Assembly: GCA_024734495.1 (NCBI GenBank)
Contig: JALMQS010000901.1
Span: forward strand, 124,001 to 188,000
Direction: 5' to 3'
Origin: Forficula auricularia
Lineage: Eukaryota > Arthropoda > Insecta > Dermaptera > Forficulidae
Length of the DNA: 64,000 nucleotides
Shown here: positions 47,815 to 57,960 of the stretch, in pieces
Numbering within the stretch: the first letter of the stretch is position 1
Layout: the number at the start of each line of letters is the position of its first letter
Made by a program: the position numbers and the translations under genes
The notes under the pieces: generated by a model
Seen by the model: the letters and a program-made list of their open reading frames with translations, nothing else
Told to the model about the DNA's origin: nothing
Database searches by the model: none

Positions 47815-48340
47815 TAATTGTTGCTTAGTGAAAATTTAATTGAATGTATTTTTTTTCCTACAAGGATATTCCAAGTCATGGTAGATATAAATTGACACTT
47901 GGATGGAATAAATTTGTGTTTGATGTCGCTATTAGAGTTGAAGTGCGCGTGCTGTTTGTGTATTCCTGGCTGGCCTTGTGCTCTCTTCCCTGCCTCTTGA
48001 TGCCATCCACGACCCCACTACTATTTATTGTCAAACTTTGCCATAAACACATAAATTGCTCACTTTAAGACTTGAACAACCACCCTCAGCCCCTCTACTA
48101 TTATATGTGATCTACGAGTTTATATCCCACAAAATATACAAATATATACGTCAGCCATTCATCACTCAATGAAAAATCTTCCGATAGTCTGACATTTTAA
48201 TCAATCCGCCCCCTTAATATATACAAAAAAAATCCGAACTCTTGATCATTTTAAAAAATAAGATGAATCTTAACAATTTTTTTAAGGAAAATATTACTTT
48301 TAACAACGAAATTTTCTCTGGAGAGAGACGGACTGGTAGA
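47815..48340. other. Non-coding DNA
   Basis: A 74-codon frame at 47844-48068 shows no domain. Nothing else is supported. Confidence 0.35.
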
Positions 48341-48830
48341 AATTTTAATTGAATGTAATGGAAGGCAGCCCAGAGGTAGTGAGAAAAGAAAAAATTAACA
48401 CATCAAATAAGGTGTAATTTAATGGAATCCTTCCTCATTTCCTTTCAAACCGACGTTTCGGAGGATTTTTCCCTCCTTCTTCAGGGTTTCAAGGGGTCAA
48501 TGAATGAAACAAATAAAATGTTTCCTTCTCTCCACAGCAGTGTTTAAAACTTTCTTCTTTTTTAACAAAGGCATAGAAAGAAAAATGTTTTTCTATGCCT
48601 TTGTTAAAAAAGAAGAAAGTTTTAAACACTGCTGTGGAGAGAAGGAAACATTTTATTTGTTTCATTCATTGACCCTTTGAAACCCTGAAGAAGGAGGGAA
48701 AATCCTCCGAAACGTCGGTTTGAATGTAAAGGAGGAAGGATTCCAATAAATTACACCTTATTTGATATGCGTTAATTTTTTCTTTCCTCACTACCCCTGG
48801 GCTGCCTTCCATTAAATTCAATTACTTTTA
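48341..48830. repeat. Near-perfect 490-bp palindrome with hammerhead-like hairpins
   Basis: Arms of about 242 bases are centred at about 48584. They share GGAAGGCAGCCC, AAATTACACCTTATTTGAT, CTCCACAGCAGTGTTTAAAA and ACAAAGGCATAGAAA, with very few mismatches. Each arm holds CCTGAAGAAGGAGG, the loop GAAAAT and CCTCCGAAACGTCGGTTT. There is no ORF. A relative of this end stands alone at 63100-63150. Confidence 0.85.
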
Positions 48831-48999
48831 ACGTTGTTATCTTGAAAATTTCAATTTAACACCTTATAGTCGTTTCGATTATGTCGTGGCCTCCTCTTTT
48901 TTTTTTTTTTATAATTATATTGATACAAGAAGATTTTGACCATTCCTTATATTCGGGGTGGAATTTCGCATCATGAAAAGAAGAAAAATAATAGAATTA

Positions 49000-49036
49000 G
49001 ACGCCCGATGAAGCCAAAATAAAAATGGCGAAACGT
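49000..49036 (+). repeat. Solo hairpin GATGAAGCC...GGCGAAACGTCG
   Basis: CCGATGAAGCC, an 11-base A-rich loop and GGCGAAACGTCG form a three-pair stem followed by GAAAC. GACG just before it could also pair with CGTC. It is not inside a palindrome. Confidence 0.5.
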
Positions 49037-51519
49037 CGCATAAATCAATGACAATTTTTTGATTTGATATTTCCCTGTCCAATTATCTGCCAACCTACTT
49101 GATTAATAGAATTAAATTTGCGGTCGTAGTCGAAAATTCCTGTGGATGCATGTCTTGAAAGTCTAAAAACTATTTTGGAACTAATTTACGAAAACTGTCA
49201 GGGCTACCTAACGGTGAACAACAACATTTTTCTTCATAAGAATAATTAATATGTTTGATATTCAACGTTATCGAGTGCCCCAAGCGGTTGCCAAGAGATA
49301 TGTTAGGGGGTAAATTTGTGTTGAATGATTTGTATTGAATTATTAACTCTATCGTATCTTAAATAGATGTATCTTGAATAAATGTCATCTCTAATGTTAT
49401 TTTCGCCAAACTATGGATATATTTTACTTGTTCTCAGCCTTTAATGTAACAGTCCATACATGGAAACGATTACCTGAATGAACCTGTGTATTATTTTTAT
49501 TTTTATATTTATAAAAAATTTCTTAGTTTTCAAATTTTGAAATATAATTTCTCAAATTCTACTCTAAACTAAATAACCTCAATTATATATTGAAATCTAA
49601 AACAAGAATTTAATAAGCATTTCAAAAATGTTAATACAAAAGTTTGATTTTATGTCGAAATTGCTGTCCCCCCTTACTAATCAAACCCATTTGTCAAAAT
49701 TGTTAACTGGTCATTTAACTATTCTTTGAAAGAAAATACCAATGTCCGGATAGCATTTTGACACTTGGTTCAATTCCCGTGGGAGTTATAGGATGGTTAC
49801 CTATCAAATAGATTGATGATTCTCCTAATGACCACTAAAAAATGTCTATCATAACTAAATATAATATTTGTTTTTTCAGGGCCTTGGTATGTTTCTATTA
49901 TAATTAATGAAGTTAAACGACCTATAATCAAGGATAGACGGGTTCTAATATAAGTGAGTGAGTCTTTAAAGGAGCACTAGAATTAGACAGAAGTCATCTC
50001 ACCAGTATGATATTTATTTTTCTAGAAACCCTTCTTTCTCCTCTTGGTATAATCGGTGAAGTTAACCAGCAGCTGGCGAAGGAGCTAGTTTATAGACGAC
50101 TCTCTAAGACCCTTTGAATGTGGTTGGGATAATTTGTTTTTATGTTAAGATGTCGTAATATGCAGCAGCTATATACAGATTTGATTCTGAAAACATAGAA
50201 ATCAGAAGCTGAAATCTCAGGGGAAAGGTTAAAGTTTAAAGATATTTATGGAGTCGTTATTGAGATTTTCAGTCTCTAGAAGTCATAGGTGTAAACGAAG
50301 TGTAAAATGGATTCTTTGTTTGATTTGATTTGCAGTTGTTATCAGTTGTATTCTTAGGAAAGTTGCATGCATCCTGAAACTTATTAAGATATCTCAAGGG
50401 GATCAAGGGATTTCTAAGTACCCTCTGCCTTAGGAAGGTAACGACTATTCTTTATAAAATTTAAGGGTACAAAATATTATCAGCTTATGACTGGCCGAAA
50501 TATTTTTTATTTTTAAATTTATCGGATTTTTTTTATTTCGATTTATAGGTCACATATTCCTATTCGTCATGAATATGTAAAAGTTGATGGGAATGAATAA
50601 TAAAATTGGAAAATATATATATATACGTATATATATACGTAGGTAAATACATAAAGTTTTCTATAATGTGAAAAGTTTTATTCAAATTATTCATGAACTT
50701 TTTAATAGTTTTTCTCATTTTTGTTTTTATTTGTGTTTCAATTTAAATATATATTTTTCATTTATTTTTTATTTTTATTTTGTTTTACATAAATATTTTA
50801 CCTAGCACATACCTAAGGGCATGCGAAAATTAGTTAAACAAAAACTAACATTAAATTTATAAAGCAAATTGATATTTATTTAATTATTTAAAAAAAAAAA
50901 GTTATAAAATTATGCAATAAAACGAAAACTACTCATCAAGCAATTTCAATTATGACAGCTTTATTTTTTTTTCATTCTAGGATAAATTTCAAAGATTAAT
51001 CTTTTATTGTAAATTTTGAAAGTTTATCTGCCCATTGTCATTTCTGGTGTAGTGCTTAAAATGCACAATGCACTGACTGATATGGGCTAAAGTAAATTGT
51101 TCCTTTCATTTACCATTCTAGTCTACTTTATTATTGTATTAAAATGAACTGCTGAGGTATGGGCCTCTAGCCCTATCAGGAAAGCAATGAAAACCTACTT
51201 CAGACCTCTTCTTTTCTTGTAAACCTCTTTACTTCTGCTAATAGTGCTACTGAACCTACCAATTTTCGGACTGGGTACTATCCATCATGAAAGCTTACTA
51301 TGGATCCTATGAAAAGTCTTAAAATTATTATTTTTGACTAAACTTTGAGTATCAACTGAAAGCTCTCATATTCTATGCTACCAAACAGCTAAGTATTCAA
51401 TAATAGGAACATATTCATTAGTTTCTCTTTGATTTGCTATACTTAGTTTTTCACTGTACCTATTATTCTAGAAAAATTCTAACGTCTTTGGATGAAGGAA
51501 GTGAAAATAAAAGTTCTTT
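49037..51519. other. Non-coding DNA
   Basis: A tRNA-like B box (GGTTCAATTCCCGTGGG) lies at about 49770, a probable SINE remnant. GGTAT...GAAGTTAA phrases near 49887 and 50046 may be two copies of a short repeat. (TA)n lies at 50615-50640. No gene is visible. Confidence 0.4.
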
Positions 51520-51975
51520 ACCAATTATAAATTATATACAATTCTTTTATAAAAACAATCTCAGAACGTTTATTAAAAATACAAACGTTTCGGAGAAATT
51601 CTTCCTTTATCAATGGAAATTCTTAAAAATAGTTGCTTTAAAAAGAAAATAATGTATATAACAACTGTTATTATTATAATATAGTTTCTTTATATTTCTT
51701 TTTTAAAGCCACTATTTTTCCAAATTTCCTTTGGCTAAAGGATAAATTGTCCCGAAACGTTTGGATTTTAGATAAAGGTTTTGAATACCAATATAAAATA
51801 ATATTTTGGAAATTCTTAAAAATATTTGGTTTAAAAGGAAAATATATAGCAACTGTTATTATTATAATATATAGTTGTTATATATTTCCTTTTTAAAGCA
51901 ACTATTTTTCCAAATTTCCATTGGCTAAAGGATTATTTCTCCCGAAACATTTGGATTTTAGATAAACGTTTTTGG
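51520..51975. repeat. Serial palindromes with CCGAAACGTTTGG
   Basis: Two palindrome centres, at about 51665 and 51862, lie in series with alternating arms. Shared segments are TATAGCAACTGTTATTATTA, GCAACTATTTTTCCAAATTT, GGCTAAAGGAT and CCCGAAACGTTTGGATTTTA. The same end is copied at about 51582 (inverted), 51750 and 51945. Confidence 0.7.
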
Positions 51976-53247
51976 CTTTATTATTAATATTTTTTTATAA
52001 AATAATTGTATTTATTTTATTTAATAAATATACGTATAAATGGGTCATCTTGTGACATAAGTAATTTCCCGAAAAAAATTTGAACCTAAGTGAGTACCTA
52101 CTTATATAAAAGATTTTTTGTTTTCTAGTTTGCTCTACTTGGCTAATGTAGCCTCAAAAACATACATCTAAAGCAATTAAATCTTTTATTTGCAAATAAA
52201 TTAAAGTGGTTTTAAAAATAAACATTAGTAAAAGTAGCGGTTGTTTAATATTCGACAATAAACCTTTTAAATTTAGAATAAAGAGAATAATACATTTCAT
52301 TCCACTTTAATTTTTTTTTATATTTGTCTAGTACAAAAAGTATAAAACATGTTAATGCGTATAGTATAGTCTAAATGTTGAATCTTGTAGTCTCTAAAAA
52401 CGTCGGAGGTCTATGAGAGCAAATTGCATTGTCGTAAGGGTGAAGGGAGAAAAAAAAGTCCAGGCTTTGTATAAAAATGTAACAGGCAGTAAATTGAACG
52501 AGAAAGAAGATAGAGAATGGAGGAAAAAGTAAAGGGTGGATAGAAAGGGTGGCTGTCGGATGAAGGGAGGCAAAATGGTATCTGACATCGAGGAGATGGT
52601 CTCCGCGTCTTCGCTCTCTAAATAACTTGAGCCTGATTAATCGTGTAGAAAATATAAATTCCAAAAATAAAAAAATAAAAAAAATGAAAAAAATCACCCT
52701 CTAGATATATAGGTATATATGAAATAAAAAAAATAATTACATATTATTATTGTGTTCCCTAAAACCAAGTTAAATATTTAGTAAATTTTAGTTAGCTTGA
52801 AATTCACTTAATAAAGAAATCTTGCCAATGGGTGCGAGAATAGAAATTTTAATGTAATTAGATAGTTTAATTAAAAACATTGATTATTTTTGAAAAATAA
52901 AAATAAAGTTATACTCACCTATTTCGCATTTGAAAATTCTAAAAAAAAGCCTCATGGCGTCAGAGATCTGTTTTCTCCTATTTGAAAAATAAAACATTTT
53001 TAAATTTATTTCAGCATTTAAATGTTTTGTTTTCGAGTGTGGTAATACAACTTTTAAAATTAAATTGAAATTTTCAGGAGGGGAACGTAGTTTTTAAATT
53101 ATTTTATATTAATAGAAAATATATAGACACGTGTATTTGTACAGTAGTACGGAGGAATTTATATGTGTTGAAATTAAAACCAATCTCTTGATAAGTTAGA
53201 GGTGCAGAAATGTTATATGATAATATTGATAATATATTTGAGACAAA
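51976..53247. other. Non-coding DNA
   Basis: At 52390-52690 a purine-rich plus strand leaves open frames on the minus strand that are Phe/Leu/Ser-rich and low-complexity. I do not consider them coding. Confidence 0.4.
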
Positions 53248-53758
53248 AAAATCGAGCCACCTATAGGTACTCTCTTTTTCTAAAACTTGACTTATTTCAG
53301 GTTCTTGGCATCGGATTGGAATAGAAAAGCTGTCATAATTTAGAGAATTTATTACAGTTTGATAAGAAATAAATTGTTACATTTTGTACACACATTTTTT
53401 TGATATATGGAAAAAATATGAACATAAGAAACTTTGTAATTTTAAGTTAATAAAGAATAATTTCATTATTTTACAAATTTTTCTTACATTTTATTTTTAT
53501 TTTTCTCATAATTTAATACAGAAATTTAGAATTAAACATTAGATACACTTTATTTCCAATATCTGAAAATTACAAAGTTTGCTTGTTCTTATTTTTTTTT
53601 ACATATATCAAAAAATGTGTGTACAAAATGTATCAATTTATTTCTTATTAAACTGTACAAAATTCCCTAACTTGTGATACCTTTTTTTATTCCAATCTGA
53701 TGCCTGGAACCTGAAATGGGTCGGGTTTTAGAAAAAGAGAGTAGGTGGTTCGATTTTT
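53248..53758. mobile_element. Foldback element, 511 bp, arms about 200 bp
   Basis: The ends AATCGAGCCACCTATAGGTA and its inverse partner GTAGGTGGTTCGATTTTT are followed by mirrored ACTCTCTTTTTCTAAAAC, TTTCAGGTTC, ATTGGAATA and TTTGTACACACATTTTTTTG. A four-base GGTA insertion distinguishes the left end. There is no ORF. Confidence 0.75.
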
Positions 53759-54999
53759 AAGTAAAAAATAGGAAATTTGAAGATTCTAAAGTTAATTTGT
53801 TAATGATGAAAATGACAGTGAAAACAATTAACCATATATCAAAAATTTTTGAATACACAAATTTTTTGCCTTCTTCAAATATCTATTTATTTATATGAAT
53901 AAATACAAAAACCATGAGTTTCTTAGCAAAATATATCAATATATTATTTTTAGTTTTAGAAGATATATTCCCTCGTGAATCAAAATTTCATTTTTACTTC
54001 CTTATTTTGTTTAATTGAAATTGGTTAATGAATATTTTAATTGAGAGAAATGTATCTAAACAACGTCACTTATTGTTTTAGCTTTTTTCAACAATTTTTA
54101 ATTTTTGATTGACTATTTTATTTTTAAATCTTTTTAAAAACATACAAATTAGATCTATTAATATTTAAATTCAAATTCGAGATAATTATTTTTTTTTAAA
54201 TAATTATTATATCTCTAATTTTGGGTATTAACTATAGTTATTTTTTTTACTTAAATAACTTCTTTCTGTCCTTGACTACTTTTCTTTCTTCTTCATTTAT
54301 TAACCGATTCTTTTTCAACCCATTAGTTTTTCTTTCTAAATTTTTTAATGACCCATCAATTATTATTTTTTCTTTTTCTTTTAAAAACTGGTTCAAATAA
54401 ACCATCAATAAAAATATCAGAAAGCGACTTAATGTCATTAAAAAAGCGCCTCGAAAAGGAAAAACAAAATGGCTGACAAAATAAGTAAGTATCCAATTAT
54501 TTTATTATATTATTTCAAATAATTTTAAGAAGATTTTATTTTAAACATTTATTCGATGGTGTGAGATAAATTATTAAAGGCTTACATTTTCTCTGGGTTA
54601 TTTTCTGAAAGATTCTTTCGGAATTCCGAGCACAGAAAGCAACATCGATCGAACACGACTTTCCCTGCTTCCATCTGTAATAAAAAGAATTTTATTATAT
54701 TTGCGTTTGGGGGTGTCTCAGTTTGATTGCCTTTTATAGAGATAATTTTAGATCCTCTATAAATAGACCAGAAGTTGATTAAAGGGAACTGACACAAGAA
54801 AAGAGGCTTCTGGTTCCAAGGAAGAAACTGTTTCAGCGAGCGAGTAAGCAAATTATAATCATAGAATTCATCTTATTTGGTCCAAATTTTCAAGTTGACT
54901 GCCACTTTCCTTCCAATCAGACATTTTCATGGGCCGCTGGTTGGCAAACCTACAGATGTGTAAATATAATACATATAATCGAATATTTAAATTATTTTA
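53759..54999. other. AT-rich non-coding DNA
   Basis: At 54580-54850 an 89-codon minus-strand frame lies in less AT-rich sequence, but no domain is recognisable. The rest is A/T-rich. Confidence 0.35.
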
Positions 55000-55345
55000 T
55001 TTATAGTTTAAATGAAATGTTATGAAAACATTCAGTTTCATCCCTGGGGCAGCGAGTCGATGGCTAAAGGGTTTAATTTTTTCCTCATCACATATACAAT
55101 TAAATCTATTGAAATTTCATATCTATGAAATATTTTCTTTTATCTTTTATATCAAAAAGTTTTTATTTGAATATTTGCATTTTAAAGGATAGTTTTTTTG
55201 AAGTCTAATTTGAAAAAAACGCTAATTACTACTTTGAAATAATTTTTAAAAATAAGAAATTAATAAAACAATCGATTAATAATAATTATATTCAATTTTG
55301 AATGAAATTGATTGATTAGTTTTTAAGAAAATGGTAAAAAGCTAG
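55000..55345 (+). repeat. Diverged direct copy of the 55.4-56.5 kb arm
   Basis: It shares ATTTGCATTTTAA, GGGTTTAATTTTTTCCTCAT, TTTATCTTTTATAT and TAATTCAATTTTGAA-type segments with 55500-55870 in the same order. Confidence 0.6.
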
Positions 55346-55397
55346 AAACCCGTAACAAATGACTCGCCGGGTGACTTGCGATCCAGCGTCTTGATAA

Positions 55398-56492
55398 ACA
55401 CACCTAAAGAATTATAAATGAGAAAGAAAACGATCTTATTTTATCAATTTCATCTAACTGAGGAACACAGTATGTCTATTATATAAGAAAATAGCATTTC
55501 GATTAATAATTTTGTAGTTTAAAAGAAATTGTATGAAAAGATTCAATTTTTTCTCTCTGAGAGCAAATCAACTAGAAATAGCCAAAAGTTTTATTTTTTT
55601 TCTCATTAGATACTTATTCAAATCTAGTGAACATTCATATCTGTGTGTTATTTTCATTTATCTTTTATATAAAATAATTATTATTAGGAAATTTGCATTT
55701 TAACGGGTAGTTTATTTGCATTCTAATTTAAAAAAATTCTAATAACTCTGTTGAATATTTTTTAAAAAATATGAAATTAATAGATATTATAAAACAATTA
55801 ATTATTAATCATTTAATTCAATTTTGAACCAAATCGTTTAAGTACTTTTTGAGAAAATGGTCAAAAAACATCTGAACAGTCTAAAAAACGATGTTTTTTG
55901 AAAGCACGAGATGCCTTTGAAAAAAGTTAAAAAAGTCATATGAAACAAAACATTGACTTGTGACATGGAGGTGAATTTTAAAATGTTTCTAAAACGGCCT
56001 TTCATAGACGGTTTTCGGGGTTTTTGACGATTTTCTCAAAAAGTACTGAATCGATTTCGTTCAAAATGGAATTAAATTATTAAGAATTAATTGTTTCATA
56101 ATTTCTATTAATTTCAAAATTTAAAAAACAATTTCAACGGAGTTAGTGACGTTTTTTCAAATTGTACTTCAAATGGACTGCCCTTTAAAATGCAAATTTC
56201 CTAATAATAATTATTTGATATAAAAGATACATGAAAATAACACCCAGATATGAAATGTCAATAGATATAAGTAAATATCTAATGAAAAAAAATAAAACTT
56301 TTTGGCATTTCTAGTTGATTCACTCCCGGAGAGAAGAAATTGAGTCTTTCCGTACAATTTCTTTTAGACTACAAAATTATTAATCAAAATGGTATTTTCT
56401 TATATTAAAAAGTTACTATGAACCTCAAGATAGATGAAATCGATAAAATAAGATCAATGTCTTTCTCATTTATAATTCTTTTGGTCTATTAT
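55398..56492. mobile_element. Large foldback, 1095 bp, arms about 465 bp
   Basis: The left arm (55398-55870) and right arm (56015-56492) are inverted copies: AAGAATTATAAATGAGAAAG, TAATAATTTTGTAGT, GAAATTTGCATTTTAA and ATTTTCTCAAAAAGTACT are found in both. The ~145-base loop has AAACGATGTTTTTTGAAAGC. With the copy at 55000-55345 this family has three arm copies in 1.5 kb. No ORF longer than chance is present. Confidence 0.75.
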
Positions 56493-57960
56493 ATCGAGAG
56501 GATGTCTCGCCCTACAGAGAGACAATTGTTATTGATTCAAGTACATTCACTCTACAATATTGGAATATTTTTGACGTGACAACGTCTTATAATTCGATGG
56601 AGCCGGCTACACGCACTAAAAAACATGACTCATGCGGCGTTACCTCGCTCTGAGGCGTTCCATTTAAGGCTTGAAGTGCAAGCGAGAGCGAGGAACGAGC
56701 GACAAAGATTGAGGCGGGCTTTTTAAAAGCTACAGTTACAAAAATTTTAATGATGTTTCCAAATTTTAAATTTTAAATTCAAGATTTATGAACAATAATT
56801 TAATCACAGTTTATTCTTATAATAAATTATTCAAAATTATTACTTTTTTACAACAAATTACAATTAAATTTGCAAAAATAATTAAGTAACTAATTGACCA
56901 ACAACTTTTATTCTGTTTATGGTACTTGCTGAAAGAAATAATGTCAATACAAAATTTCTTATTATAAAATAATAAAATCAAAAATTAAATTTAACAGTCG
57001 AGTAGAAATTTAAACAATAAATTTTATTCAAGTATTTTGTAAATTTAAAATGATTTTCTGAACGAAGAATTTTATGAAAAAAATCGGTTGTCTGTAAAGT
57101 CGGTTTACTGACGATAGTTGAACGTGACAACGTCATAAGAAAATACTGATGGAATGGCAGTGATGGTGAAATTTATATGGAAAGTGGTGAAATTTGTATG
57201 GAATGTTAGATAAATCCTGTTCTAGAGGCTTAGTAGATATTCTACATAGTTTAAATTTTTAGTTTGATACATAGATAAAGGATACATAAAGTCGAACCAA
57301 TGGCGGAACCATGGCTCCCGCATCAAATTTATTTTAAAAACCCACTACTCCACTACGGAGTCCATACGGACGCACTAAATGAAAAATTCCCACTTTTGGC
57401 CTATGAAAGAGATCCTATGTAATTTTTGGCAAAATCGTCATCTGTTAAAATTCAACCTAAATGAATACTACAATTTGTGACTTTGGTTGAGATGAGATCA
57501 TGGGTTCCGAAGTCTTTGCCTGAGGACCCTCTGAAGTCGGACGCCAAGCCAAACGAGAGCGATTCCAATAATTTATCTGCTTCGCATTGGATAAAGTATA
57601 ATAATAATAATAAGATAAATAAGTCGATTCATTCATATTGGCTGGCCGTGCATCAGGAAACCAACCAATCGCCAAGCTTTCTGAAAGTTACGAGGCAAGC
57701 CAAGGGAGTTTCCTAGAAACGGAAGACCAGTTCCAAGGTCGGCCACCAATGAAGAGTTCTCATTCAGTCATGTGACTTTCTGATTACGAAAACGTCATAG
57801 GGCGGGCTCGGCGTTAAGCTCACTTAGCCAATGGATGAAATTCAACGACCATGAGGCCACAACTAACAGAATGGTGGCCCGCCTTAACTCATCATAAGCC
57901 TGGGGGACTGGGCGTAGTTAGGTAATATTCATTTTTATTAACGTTTTTCTAATACCTACA
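56493..57960. other. GC-elevated unexplained block
   Basis: Composition is less AT-rich at 56560-56730 and 57290-57930. ACGTGACAACGTC with a following ATAA-containing segment occurs at about 56574 and again at 57122, in the same orientation about 548 bases apart. Overlapping open frames occur on both strands at 57457-57716, without recognisable domains. It may be an unclassified transposon, but I cannot place its ends. Confidence 0.35.

Noticed and set aside
48341..48830. Confirmed hammerhead ribozyme
   Set aside because: The core resemblance is partial and stems I and III could not be established by eye, so it stays a hypothesis in the findings.
52371..52697. 108-codon minus-strand frame rich in Phe, Leu, Ser
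   Set aside because: It reflects a purine-rich plus strand, with no domain and no splice or promoter context.
57457..57716. Overlapping frames on both strands as a possible exon
   Set aside because: Neither shows a domain or clear splice sites, and the surrounding block looks repetitive, so it is listed only as unexplained.
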